DNA from: Akkermansiaceae bacterium
GTDB lineage: Bacteria; Verrucomicrobiota; Verrucomicrobiia; Verrucomicrobiales; Akkermansiaceae
NCBI GenBank assembly: GCA_021733795.1
Contig: JAIPKB010000011.1
Coordinates: forward strand, 1-55,020
Direction: 5' to 3'
Length of the DNA: 55,020 nucleotides
Shown here: piece by piece, positions 6,871 through 15,608 of the stretch
How positions within the stretch are numbered: the first letter of the stretch is position 1
Layout: every line of letters starts with the position of its first letter
Program-made: the position numbers and the translations under genes
The notes under the pieces: generated by a model
Told to the model about the DNA's origin: nothing
Databases searched by the model: none
Seen by the model: only the letters and a program-made list of their open reading frames with translations

Positions 6871-9117
6871 ATGTCCGACCTGATTTCCGATCCTGCTCCG
6901 TTCGTCACCTTTTACTCCTACAAGGGCGGGGTGGGGCGCAGTATGGCCGTGCTCAACGTCTCCGCGCTGCTGGCCGCCCGGGGCTTCCGGGTGCTGGTCA
7001 TCGACTTCGACCTTGAGGCACCCGGCCTCTCGCACCTGTTGGTAGAGGCTCACGAGAAACAGGCCGCCAAACGCCGCCGCAGGAAAAAGAATACCACACC
7101 GTGCGCCGGAGTGGTCGAGTTGTTGGCCGATGCCAAAGCCCGTGGAAAAACCTCGGATTTGTTCGCCAAGCCATTCCCGAAGGTCGCCCGGCGTTATACT
7201 TTTGACTATCCGATTCCGCCGGAACTCCACGCCCATGAAGACTCCCGCCTCTACATCATGCCGGCCGGGGAAACCGATGACACCTATTCCGCGCGACTCA
7301 ACGACCTCGACCTCGCGGGCCTCTACCAGCAGGGCGTGGGCCGGGGGCTCATGCTCCATTTCAAGAAGGCGCTCGCCTCTTCCGGCCTCTACGACTTCAT
7401 CATCGTCGATAGCCGCACCGGCCACTCGGACGAGGCCGGCATCTGCACCCGAGATCTGGCCGATCACCTCATGATCGTCTCCGGTTTCAACCGCCAGAAT
7501 ATCGCCGGCACCGCTTCCTTCCTCACCAACCTCCGCGCGGCCGTAGCCTCCGCAGGCGTCAAACCCAACGACCCCACCATCATCCTCTCCCCGGTGCCCA
7601 TCGGCGAGGAACATCTGCTTGCGGATCGGGAAAAGGAGGCTAAAGAACTATTTTCGGCCGCCTGGGGCAGGCTGCTCCCGCTCGATCTCTTCATTCCCTA
7701 TCATCCCCGGCTCGCCCTCACGGAGGACGCCTACGTCACCACCCGCACCGCCAGCTACCTGCGGGATTCCTATCAGGAAATTGAAGTCCGCCTGCTGATG
7801 GCGATCGATCATCTTCCGGGACCGCTGTTGGCCAAAGCCAAGTCCGCCATCAACAACGGCAACGGAGCCCAGGCGCTCGCGAGCCTGGAGCGTTATGCCA
7901 AACTCCAGGCATCTTCATCCCAGAGTCCCTCCTTCTTCCGGCGCTTCCCCTTCGGTTGGCAGTTGGACTTTGATCTTGAAGACGATGATCCGCTGCTGGA
8001 CAAGGTGCTGGGCCTGCCAGAAGCCGAATCCATCCTCCGAATCTACGCTGAGACGAAATCCTCCGCCTCCGACCTTTTTCAACTCGGTAGGAAACTTCAC
8101 GAGCGCGAAGCCACCCTGAGAGAGGTTTTCGATCGCATGATTCTTCAAAAACAACGGACATCGCCTGACGCCCTCGGTAACTACGCGAATTTCCTCACCG
8201 GCATCCGCAAGGACCACGATACGGCGGAGGCGTTCTACAAGCGTGCCCTGGAAGCCAACCCCAAGCACGCCAACAATCTCGGCAACTATGCGCTTTTTCT
8301 CATCACTATCGGCAAGGATCACGACGCAGCGGAGATGTTCTTCAAGCGTGCCCTGGAAGCCGACTCGAAAAACGCCGCTATCCTCCGCAACTATGCGATT
8401 TTCCTCACCACGATCCGCAAGAATCACGATGCGGCGGAGGCGTTCTACAAGCGCGCCTTGGAAGCCGACCCCAAGAACGCCCATTGCCTCGGCAGCTACG
8501 CGCTTTTTCTCGCCGGCATGCGCAAGGATCACGACGCAGCAGAGGCGTTCTTCAAACGGGCCCTGGAAGCCAACCCCAAGCACGCCAACATTCTCAACAA
8601 CTACGCGCGCTTTCTCGCCGACATCCGCAAGGACCACGATGCAGCGGAGGCGTTCTACAAGCGTGCCCTGGAAGCCGACCCCAAGCACGCCAACATCCTC
8701 GGCAATTACGGCCAATTCCTGATTGGCCGAGGACGCCTTCCCGAAGCCATATCCCAACTGCGGGAAAGCTGGCGAAGGTTGACCAACAAGAATGACGGCA
8801 ATACGGCGGAGGTCGCGTATTCGCTATGGCTTGGATCCGCCCTAGCAGACTGTGAGGAGTCCGCATGGGAGCGGGCCTTCAAATATCTCATCGCAGCGGG
8901 CTTCAAACGTCCTCACTGGAACTTCGACGCCATGCTGGCCCAAGCCAAGGACAAGCTGAAACCGGAAAGCTATCGCTACGCCAAGGCGCTGGCCGAGGCA
9001 TTTCTGGACGAGACCAAAGTCGCAGCCCTCGGCGAAATCCCCCGCTGGCGCAAGCTCCAACCGTGCGACCCCGATTTCGTCACCTCACAAGGCGCAGTCA
9101 TCGAATCACTGCTGTAA
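6871..9117 (+). CDS. KGGVGR-variant ParA/MinD-like ATPase with TPR repeats
   Basis: This is a 748-residue protein starting at ATG 6871, so that the P-loop lies near the N-terminus. Residues 12-25 read FYSYKGGVGRSMAV, a deviant Walker A of the ParA/MinD (SIMIBI) class in which the P-loop Lys is replaced by Arg. A switch-like VIDFDLEAPG follows at about 45, and the ATPase region ends near 310. Five near-identical 35-residue TPR units (about 437-611) and degenerate TPRs follow. KGGVGR-motif ATPases are known as a variant family often linked to regulated multi-gene systems. ESX loci can also include MinD-like ATPases (EspI), which fits the FtsK/EssC gene upstream. The Arg substitution makes the catalytic status uncertain. 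Target and partner are unknown. Confidence 0.75.
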   Translation: MSDLISDPAPFVTFYSYKGGVGRSMAVLNVSALLAARGFRVLVIDFDLEAPGLSHLLVEAHEKQAAKRRRRKKNTTPCAGVVELLADAKARGKTSDLFAKPFPKVARRYTFDYPIPPELHAHEDSRLYIMPAGETDDTYSARLNDLDLAGLYQQGVGRGLMLHFKKALASSGLYDFIIVDSRTGHSDEAGICTRDLADHLMIVSGFNRQNIAGTASFLTNLRAAVASAGVKPNDPTIILSPVPIGEEHLLADREKEAKELFSAAWGRLLPLDLFIPYHPRLALTEDAYVTTRTASYLRDSYQEIEVRLLMAIDHLPGPLLAKAKSAINNGNGAQALASLERYAKLQASSSQSPSFFRRFPFGWQLDFDLEDDDPLLDKVLGLPEAESILRIYAETKSSASDLFQLGRKLHEREATLREVFDRMILQKQRTSPDALGNYANFLTGIRKDHDTAEAFYKRALEANPKHANNLGNYALFLITIGKDHDAAEMFFKRALEADSKNAAILRNYAIFLTTIRKNHDAAEAFYKRALEADPKNAHCLGSYALFLAGMRKDHDAAEAFFKRALEANPKHANILNNYARFLADIRKDHDAAEAFYKRALEADPKHANILGNYGQFLIGRGRLPEAISQLRESWRRLTNKNDGNTAEVAYSLWLGSALADCEESAWERAFKYLIAAGFKRPHWNFDAMLAQAKDKLKPESYRYAKALAEAFLDETKVAALGEIPRWRKLQPCDPDFVTSQGAVIESLL
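8179..8703 (+). repeat. five tandem 105-bp TPR-coding repeats
   Basis: Units start at 8179, 8284, 8389, 8494 and 8599, and each encodes 35 residues of the form NYAxFLxxIRKDHDAAEAFYKRALEADPKHANxLG (x = variable). Runs such as GCGGAGGCGTTCTACAAGCG recur almost unchanged between units, so the array was expanded or homogenised recently. Copy number could vary between strains by slippage or recombination. Confidence 0.85.
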
Positions 9118-9206
9118 AATGTCGATATGGACGTCAAAGCCGCAATCAACACTCCCCCATTCCGATCAGACATTGTCAGAAAACCTGTTCGCCACAGCGA
9201 ATAACA

Positions 9207-9794
9207 ATGCTCGACCGTATCAAAAAAGTAGCGCTTTGGCTGCTCGTCACGGGCATTATCTGGTGCATCATTCTGGCAACTCTCATCTGGCGATATGGCA
9301 CCCATGACCACGCCACTCGATCCGACTGCATCATTGTTCTGGGAGCTGCGGTGCAAGACACGAATCCGTCGCCCGTCTTTGAAGAGCGCATCCGCCATGG
9401 CATCGACCTCTATCATGCGGGTTATGCTCCCAAACTGCTCTTTACCGGAGGGATTGGTGAGGGACAGAAGCATTCCGAGAGCAGCGTCGGGCGTTCGGTC
9501 GCCATCCAACACGGCATTCCAGCAAGGGACATCTTGATCGAAGAGCGGTCTCGCACAACCCTCCAGAATCTGACGGAGGCGGCGGCCGTGATGCAAAAGC
9601 ACGGCCTGAAGTCCGCGATTGTTGTCAGCGACCCACTTCACATGAAGAGGGCCATGATGATGGCCGGCGGACTCGAAATCGCTGCTGTTTCATCTCCAAC
9701 CCCCACGACCCGATACCGTTCCCTCCGGACGAGGCTTGGCTTTCTGATTCGAGAACTCTACTTCCTCCATCACTACCTCGTCACCGGCGATTGA
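9207..9794 (+). CDS. YdcF/SanA-like DUF218 membrane protein
   Basis: This is a 195-residue protein with one N-terminal TM helix (about 8-30). A DUF218 domain follows: CIIVLGAAV (about 46-54), LLFTGGIGEG, the E-S-S-V-G-R segment, and VVSDPLHMKRA near 150. The family (YdcF, SanA, ElyC) sits at the inner membrane and acts in envelope or vancomycin-barrier phenotypes; its chemistry is not settled. ATG 9207 is chosen because the reading frame further upstream shadows the TPR gene. A weak TTGTCA-N18-GCGAAT pair ends 4 nt before the ATG. Confidence 0.75.
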   Translation: MLDRIKKVALWLLVTGIIWCIILATLIWRYGTHDHATRSDCIIVLGAAVQDTNPSPVFEERIRHGIDLYHAGYAPKLLFTGGIGEGQKHSESSVGRSVAIQHGIPARDILIEERSRTTLQNLTEAAAVMQKHGLKSAIVVSDPLHMKRAMMMAGGLEIAAVSSPTPTTRYRSLRTRLGFLIRELYFLHHYLVTGD

Positions 9795-9810
9795 CGCCCG
9801 AATTTCCCCA

Positions 9811-9839
9811 TTGCCAGCCCCTGTCCGTTGTGGCACAGT
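9811..9839 (+). promoter_or_regulatory. candidate promoter with near-leaderless geometry
   Basis: TTGCCA (9811-9816), 17 bp, CACAGT (9834-9839), then 7 nt to ATG 9847. The predicted start point is at or beside the ATG, so the mRNA may be leaderless. The -10 is weak (3 of 6). Confidence 0.4.
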
Positions 9840-9846
9840 CCCGGGC

Positions 9847-10401
9847 ATGGCCAAGGCGAACGACGAAACACAGGTCCAAATCAAGGTGTTCCTTTACGGA
9901 ATTCAACCGAAGATCTGGCGGCAACTGACAGTGCCGATGGAATTCACCTTCATCGCGCTCAGCGATGCCATCCAGGCGGCGATGGGCTGGGACAACAAGC
10001 ACCCGCACGAGTTCCGCCACGGCAAGACCAAACGACTGGTCGATGTGATCGGCCCGATCGGCTTGCAGGACCAGACGATCGGCGAGTTCCAGGACGAGGC
10101 GGTGCTGACCGTGGCCGAGTTCCTCGGTCGCCGGAAACTGCCGGTCCGGATCCTCTACCGCTACGACTTCGCCGATGAGTGGATCCACGAGATCGTGTTC
10201 GAAAAACGGGTGGTCGGCGGCCCCACCCCCGTGATGCTGGACGGCAAACGGGCCTGCCCGCCGGAAGACGAGGGCGGAGCGTTCGCCTACATGCGCGCCC
10301 TCCACGGCGACTCCGAGTGGGTGCGCGAGGGATTCGACCCGGACGCCTTCGATCCAGCGAAGGTGGACTTCAGCCCGCGGAAGGGACGGAAGAAGAAATA
10401 A
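9847..10401 (+). CDS. plasmid pRiA4b ORF-3 family protein
   Basis: This is a 184-residue soluble protein starting at ATG 9847. It has the family hallmarks: KVFLYGIQPKIWRQLTVP near the N-terminus, MGWDNKHPHEF about residue 45, a Y-R-Y-D-F-x-D-x-W strand near 110 and a PPEDEGG motif near 137, followed by a D-P-x-x-F-D-P-x-x-V-x-F end. The domain (PRiA4_ORF3) is widespread on plasmids and in accessory DNA; its biochemical role is not established. The stop is followed at once by GACAGAAGAC-type repeats. The last residues are Lys/Arg-rich. Confidence 0.8.
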   Translation: MAKANDETQVQIKVFLYGIQPKIWRQLTVPMEFTFIALSDAIQAAMGWDNKHPHEFRHGKTKRLVDVIGPIGLQDQTIGEFQDEAVLTVAEFLGRRKLPVRILYRYDFADEWIHEIVFEKRVVGGPTPVMLDGKRACPPEDEGGAFAYMRALHGDSEWVREGFDPDAFDPAKVDFSPRKGRKKK

Positions 10402-10507
10402 GACAGAAGACCGCTTCGCTCAAAGACAGAAGACAAAAGAAAAGGGCAAGCACCGGTCACGGGGGATGAGCTTCCGGTCGGCGTCATCGGAGCGCGAGAT
10501 GGGGAGC

Positions 10508-10604
10508 GCCGACATGTTGTCGGCTGTCGGCGAGGCGACATTCTGTCGCCAGTCTCCAGTAGCCGGACAACATGTCCGCCTGACTCAGCGTGCAGAATGC
10601 ACGC
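10508..10604 (+). repeat. two tandem double-hairpin elements
   Basis: Four perfect short hairpins follow one another: CCGACA-TGT-TGTCGG (10509-10523), GGCGACA-TTC-TGTCGCC (10534-10550), CGGACA-ACA-TGTCCG (10564-10578) and GCGTGCA-GAA-TGCACGC (10588-10604). They form two units, each a hairpin, a 10-nt linker and a second hairpin. The second unit shares TGACTCAG and GAAT with an element at 29653-29700 while its stems differ in a base-paired way. This looks like a dispersed REP-like family. Confidence 0.7.
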
Positions 10605-10664
10605 GCTCCGGATCGCACAAGACAATGAGACATTTGGACCGCCGGTCCAGACTCCATTTTTCCC

Positions 10665-10870
<206 letters not shown>

Positions 10871-10871
10871 T

Positions 10872-11687
10872 CTACGGCACCCGCGGGAATTTGGAGAAAT
10901 CCGGCGGGCGTTTTTCGAGGAAGGCTTGTTTTCCCTCCCGGCCTTCCTCGCTCATGTAGTAGAGCAGGGTGGCGTTGCCAGCCAGGTCCAGCAGCCCCAT
11001 CTGGCCGTCGCAGTCAGCGTTGAGCGCGGCCTTGAGGCAGCGCAGGGCCAGCGGTGAATGAGCGAGCATCTCGCGGCACCACTTGAGGGTTTCCGTTTCG
11101 AGTTCCGCCAGCGGCACCACGGTGTTGACCAGGCCCATATCGAGGGCTTGTCGGGCATCGTATTGGCGGCACAGATACCAGATTTCACGGGCTTTCTTCT
11201 GGCCCACGATGCGGGCGAGATAACTCGAACCCAGCCCGCCATCGAAGGACCCGACCTTGGGCCCGGTCTGGCCGAAGCGGGCGTTGTCCGCCGCGATGGT
11301 CAGGTCGCAGACAATGTGCAACACATGCCCGCCGCCGATCGCGTAGCCGGCGACCATGGCCACCACCGGCTTGGGCAGGGACCGGATTTTTTTTTGGAGG
11401 TCGAGCACGTTGAGGCGGGGCACGCCGTCCTCGCCCACATAGCCGGCGTGGCCGCGGACTTTTTGGTCGCCACCGGAGCAGAACGCCAGGTCGCCCGCGC
11501 CGGTGAGGATGATGGCCCCGACCACCGGATCCTCGTGGGCCAGATCAAAGGCCCGGAGGAGTTCCATGACGGTCTTGGGCCGGAAGGCGTTGCGCACTTC
11601 CGGCCGGTTGATGGTGATCTTGGCGATCGCCCCCTCATCCGTGGTTTCGTAACGGATGTCTTCAAACTGATGATTCGATGTCCACAT
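10872..11687 (-). CDS. menB: 1,4-dihydroxy-2-naphthoyl-CoA synthase
   Basis: This is a 271-residue crotonase-fold enzyme that closes the naphthoate ring of menaquinone from o-succinylbenzoyl-CoA. Visible features are the [13 protein letters not shown] segment near the N-terminus, the oxyanion-hole and active-site region FCSGGDQ (about 78-84), [13 protein letters not shown] (about 126-138), and the MenB-specific GSFDGG (about 160) with a C-terminal [17 protein letters not shown] 11687 is chosen over the TTG at 11714 since the family begins near this point. The gene stands alone between repeat arrays, and no other men gene is in the window. Menaquinone respiration is implied. Confidence 0.92.
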   Translation of the reverse strand: MWTSNHQFEDIRYETTDEGAIAKITINRPEVRNAFRPKTVMELLRAFDLAHEDPVVGAIILTGAGDLAFCSGGDQKVRGHAGYVGEDGVPRLNVLDLQKKIRSLPKPVVAMVAGYAIGGGHVLHIVCDLTIAADNARFGQTGPKVGSFDGGLGSSYLARIVGQKKAREIWYLCRQYDARQALDMGLVNTVVPLAELETETLKWCREMLAHSPLALRCLKAALNADCDGQMGLLDLAGNATLLYYMSEEGREGKQAFLEKRPPDFSKFPRVP

Positions 11688-11712
11688 GCGGGCGGAGCAT
11701 GGGCGGATTGGC

Positions 11713-11820
11713 AAAAGCTGAAAAGCTGAAAAGCTGAAAAGCTGAAAATTCGGGCGGACGGACGGAAACGCACCACTTGTGGGCAGAACTCCGTAACCGA
11801 CCTCATTTCAGCATTTCAGC
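11713..11820. repeat. inverted octamer arrays between rng and menB
   Basis: AAAAGCTG is repeated four and a half times at 11713-11748. CATTTCAG is repeated twice at 11804-11820, directly after the rng stop. The arms are complementary (GCTGAAA against TTTCAGC), so rng mRNA could form a long, slippable stem across this spacer. The array also lies just upstream of menB. Confidence 0.75.
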
Positions 11821-11822
11821 GT

Positions 11823-13409
11823 TTATCCCTGATCGATCGTCTTTTCCGTGGCGGCGTCGATGATCGCGAAGCGTTCGCGGTTGAGGCTGGGGTCCGAGCG
11901 GAATGTGAGGCGACCGGAATGCGAGCGTTCGAGTTCGACAAGCAGTTTGGAGTCCTCGCTCTTGAAGCGGTTGAGCACGTCGCTGTTGACGACAATGACG
12001 ATGTCGCCGACCTCGTCGTGGTGTTTCTGGATGACCAGATTCAGACGACGCTGGATTTCGACGGACATGGTCATGGGCGTCTTGACCCGGGCGCGGCCCT
12101 GGCAATAGGGGCAGGGCTCATACATCGAATCGCGAAGCGACTCGTTGAGCCGCTGGCGGGTCATTTCCATCAGACCGATGGGCGAGATCTGGAGGACCTG
12201 GGTCTTGGCCTTGTCCTTCTTGAGGCGGTCCCGCATGATTTTGTAAACCGCCTGCTGGTCCCTGCGGTGGCGCATGTCGATGAGGTCGACGACGACCAGC
12301 CCGCCGATATTGCGCAGCCGGAGCTGACGGGCGACTTCCTGAGCCGCTTCGAGGTTGGTTTCGAGGATCATCTTGTCCACATCCTTGGAGCCGCGGTTGC
12401 GGCCGGTGTTGACGTCGATCGCGATGAGTGCCTCGGTTTCGTCGATGACAATGTAGCCGCCGCAGGGCAGCCAGACCTGGCGGGAAAACGCCTCGTCGAT
12501 CTGTTTCTGGATGCCCACCCGCTCAAACAGCGGCTGGGTGGCGGAGGGCACGTGATGGACGCGGCGCTTGGCGCGGCGGGATACCTTGCCGGCAATCTCG
12601 CGGATTTTTTCGGTGGTTTCCGCGTCGTCGCAGAGCACCTGGTCGATTTCGTCGGTTAGAAAATCGCGGGCGGTGCGCCCGATGAGGCCGGGTTCCTGGA
12701 AGATGCAGGCTGGAGTCTGGGAATTGACGCGGTTGTCCTCGATCTGGTCCCATTGTTCGAGGAGCATGGCCAGGTCTCTCACGAAATGGCGGGCGCGGGT
12801 GCCTTGGGCCACGGTGCGCATGATGATACCCATCCCTTCCGGGACGGTGAGTTTCTGGACGATCTTGCGGAGCCGCTGGCGTTCGGCCGGATCCTCGATC
12901 TTGCGGGAAATCCCGAATTGCTCGGTGTAGGGCATGAGCACCAGATAGCGGCCGGCCAGCGAGATATTGGTGGTCACCCGCGGGCCCTTGGTACCGATGG
13001 GCCCCTTGGAAACCTGGATCACGATTTCGGAACCCGCCGGATAGATGTCCGGGATATCCTTGGAGCTGATCTTTTTCTGCTTTTTGGCCCTGCCCTCGCG
13101 CTGGATTTCCTCCAGGCCGGCATCGAGCGCGGCGGGAATCGCGTCCCAGAAGTGGAGGAAGGCGTTCTTGTCGAGCCCGATGTCCACGAACATCGCCTTG
13201 AGTCCGGGTTCGATGTTGCGGACACGGCCCTTGAAGATGCCGCCGACGATGTTCTGGTCACCCTCGCGCTCGACGGTGTATTCCTCCAGGACGCCATCCT
13301 CCAGCAACGCCACCCGGCGTTCGAGTTTTTCGACGTTGACGATAATGCTGTTGCCACGGGAAGGGTCCGGCCTGCCGATGCCCAGCAGTCGTTTGATGCG
13401 TTGAATCAT
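11823..13409 (-). CDS. rng: ribonuclease E/G family endoribonuclease
   Basis: This is a 528-residue cytoplasmic endoribonuclease of the RNase G/E family. The start is ATG 13409 (MIQRIKRLLGIG). An S1 RNA-binding region spans about 35-130 (GGIFKGRVRNIEPGLKAMFVDIG) with a lysine-rich insert. Catalytic-domain motifs include DETEALIAIDVNTGRN near 307 and VVVDLIDM near 350 (metal-binding Asp), and a zinc-link type CPYCQG lies near 440. There is no long RNase E-type C-terminal scaffold, so it is closer to RNase G in length. It lies 40 nt after mrdA at the end of the mre operon, an arrangement matching the old name cafA and its link to mreBCD. Confidence 0.93.
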   Translation of the reverse strand: MIQRIKRLLGIGRPDPSRGNSIIVNVEKLERRVALLEDGVLEEYTVEREGDQNIVGGIFKGRVRNIEPGLKAMFVDIGLDKNAFLHFWDAIPAALDAGLEEIQREGRAKKQKKISSKDIPDIYPAGSEIVIQVSKGPIGTKGPRVTTNISLAGRYLVLMPYTEQFGISRKIEDPAERQRLRKIVQKLTVPEGMGIIMRTVAQGTRARHFVRDLAMLLEQWDQIEDNRVNSQTPACIFQEPGLIGRTARDFLTDEIDQVLCDDAETTEKIREIAGKVSRRAKRRVHHVPSATQPLFERVGIQKQIDEAFSRQVWLPCGGYIVIDETEALIAIDVNTGRNRGSKDVDKMILETNLEAAQEVARQLRLRNIGGLVVVDLIDMRHRRDQQAVYKIMRDRLKKDKAKTQVLQISPIGLMEMTRQRLNESLRDSMYEPCPYCQGRARVKTPMTMSVEIQRRLNLVIQKHHDEVGDIVIVVNSDVLNRFKSEDSKLLVELERSHSGRLTFRSDPSLNRERFAIIDAATEKTIDQG

Positions 13410-13449
13410 ATTGGTAATAATGTTAGATTGTTTGATTGTGGTGAGAATG

Positions 13450-15606
13450 TTAGGGTTCAGGTACGGGTTGTGCTCTGGGGATGACGGTGCCATCGGCATC
13501 GATCTCCGGAGTGATCACGGGAGAAGGGATCACGGGCTCGGCGGCCACGGGTGGCGGCGGGGTGTCTGCATTGTCGAACTCATCACCGGTCTCGCCCACC
13601 ACATCGTCCCCTTCGGCGATGGCGGCGGCGAGCGGATCGTCCTTTGAAAGGACGATCTCCTCGATGCGGTCGGCATGCCCGCGGACCGGGGTTTGGCGTC
13701 TGAGCGGGAGCTTGATCCCCTCGTCCTGGGCAAAGATGCCGCGCAGGATGAGATGGGCCAGCGGGCCACAGACCTTGCCGCCGGAGCCACCGTTCTGGAC
13801 CAGCACACAGACCGCATACTTCGGCTGCTCGTAGGGACCAAAGGCGACGACCCACGAATTGTGGGACTTCTTTCCATTGTCAATGGTTTGGGCGGTGCCG
13901 GTCTTGCCACCCACCTCGATATCGGAGATCCGGATGCGGCCGCCGGTGCCGCCAGGTTTATTGACCGACATCCACATGCCCTTGCGGATGAGTTGGAAAT
14001 CCTCTTCGGGAATACCCGCCTTGATCAGATCGACGACGAGTTTGGGTTGATCCGGGATTACCTTGCGGCCATCCGCTGCGGTGGCGGACTTGACGATCCG
14101 AGGTTGATAGTATTTCCCGCCATTGGCGATGCAGGCGGTCATGGCGCAGAGTTGGAGCGGGGTGGCCATGGCCATGTCCTGGCCGATGGCGAGCATGGCG
14201 GTGGAGGCCGGGGTCATGACCTTGGACGGGTAGGCCAGCCGCCAGGCGCGGCTGCCGGGGAGGATGCCCGGAGATTCGTCCGGCAGCTCGATGCCGGTGG
14301 TTTTGCCGAGGCCGACCATTTGCATGCCAGTCACCATGGCCTCCCAGCGGATGGTGTTGGCGAGTTTCATGAAATACGGATTGCACGACCGTTGGATGGC
14401 CTCGGACAGGGCGAGTGTTCCGTGGCTGCCTCCATGTTGTCCGATCCAGCAGCGGATCTTGGTCTTGCCGTAGGCGATGTAGCCATCGCACGAGAACGAG
14501 CGCCTGGCCATGCCCTCCAGGGCCCCGGCGATGGCAGTGGGTGGCTTGAAGGTGGAACCCGGCGTGAACGGCTTGATGCAGCGGTTGGAAAACGGGTCCA
14601 TCTTCTGGTTGTCCAGATAGGCCTTCCAGTTGGCCGCGGAAATCGACGGGATAAAATCGTTCGGGTTGTAATCCGGAATCGACGCCATCGCGATCACCTC
14701 GCCGGTATTCACATCCATCACCACGGCGGCCGCACGGCCGGCGCGGCGGATCACATTCTCGACGTGCATCTGGATGCGGGCATCCAGGGTGAGAGTCACC
14801 CTGGCACCGACCCCCGGCTTGGTGCGGTCGAGCAGATGAACGACCCTGCCCTTGTCATCCTTGAGCATCGTCTTGGTGCCTTCCGGCCCCCGCAGCACGT
14901 GGTCCATGCTTTTTTCGATACCGTCAATGCCCTTGGCATCGCCCACGTAGTGTTTGAAGCGCCGCTTTGCGGTATCCGGGATATCATCCGGCTCCCACGG
15001 TTTGATATATCCTATCACATGACTGGCCAGGGCGCCATAGGGATATTCGCGCAGGGGGCTGGTGCTCAGATAGACTCCGGGTAGTGACAGGTTGTGCTCG
15101 GCACAACGGGCGAACTCCTCATAGCTGACGTCGTTCCGGTAGCTGAATGGCACCAGACCCTTGTGGGTCTTGAAATGGGTGCGGAGGGCGGATGAGTTGA
15201 AGCTCCTGGCCAGGCCGAGTTGATCGAGTGGTTCGATCGTCCAATCCTTGACAATCCGGACGATGTCCTGCTCCGGTTTCACGTGGTGCTGTCCGTCCTC
15301 CACGACCAGCCGTCTGAGTTCGGGCTCCTCCCGGTGCTGGGTCATGTAGGCCTTCTGGATTTCATCGAGATTGAAGGAGAGTTCGTAGTTCCGCTGATTG
15401 CGGGCCAGCAGAATGCCGTTGCGATCAGTGATCTCGCCGCGCACGCCGGGCTCGCGGACGGTGACGGTGGTGTTGCGCGGGACCATCCGGCTGAACTCCT
15501 CCTGGCGCTCGATCTGGAACTCGTAGAGCCGCGTGACCAGCACCCCGAACCCGGTGAGCACCAGGGCGGTGAGCAGATACAGTCTCATGCGGTAGCTGGG
15601 AGCCAT
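13450..15606 (-). CDS. mrdA: penicillin-binding protein 2 (elongasome transpeptidase)
   Basis: This is a 718-residue class B PBP. The start is ATG 15606, which lies 2 nt after mreD. Layout: one N-terminal TM helix (about 8-27), the PBP dimerisation domain with RGEITDRNGILLA near 58, and the transpeptidase domain with nucleophile motif STFK (Ser351), S-C-N and KTGTAQT (Lys568). The C-terminus is a Pro/Asp/Glu-rich tail of about 70 residues. PBP2 cross-links side-wall peptidoglycan in the periplasm together with MreBCD and RodA. No rodA is found here. Operon order mreB-mreC-mreD-mrdA is classic. Confidence 0.94.
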   Translation of the reverse strand: MAPSYRMRLYLLTALVLTGFGVLVTRLYEFQIERQEEFSRMVPRNTTVTVREPGVRGEITDRNGILLARNQRNYELSFNLDEIQKAYMTQHREEPELRRLVVEDGQHHVKPEQDIVRIVKDWTIEPLDQLGLARSFNSSALRTHFKTHKGLVPFSYRNDVSYEEFARCAEHNLSLPGVYLSTSPLREYPYGALASHVIGYIKPWEPDDIPDTAKRRFKHYVGDAKGIDGIEKSMDHVLRGPEGTKTMLKDDKGRVVHLLDRTKPGVGARVTLTLDARIQMHVENVIRRAGRAAAVVMDVNTGEVIAMASIPDYNPNDFIPSISAANWKAYLDNQKMDPFSNRCIKPFTPGSTFKPPTAIAGALEGMARRSFSCDGYIAYGKTKIRCWIGQHGGSHGTLALSEAIQRSCNPYFMKLANTIRWEAMVTGMQMVGLGKTTGIELPDESPGILPGSRAWRLAYPSKVMTPASTAMLAIGQDMAMATPLQLCAMTACIANGGKYYQPRIVKSATAADGRKVIPDQPKLVVDLIKAGIPEEDFQLIRKGMWMSVNKPGGTGGRIRISDIEVGGKTGTAQTIDNGKKSHNSWVVAFGPYEQPKYAVCVLVQNGGSGGKVCGPLAHLILRGIFAQDEGIKLPLRRQTPVRGHADRIEEIVLSKDDPLAAAIAEGDDVVGETGDEFDNADTPPPPVAAEPVIPSPVITPEIDADGTVIPRAQPVPEP

Positions 15607-15608
15607 GG

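Noticed and set aside
8243..8722. Alternative-frame ORFs over the TPR repeats on both strands
   Set aside because: They are shadows of a 105-bp repeat, which keeps all frames open; the sense frame gives clear TPR motifs.
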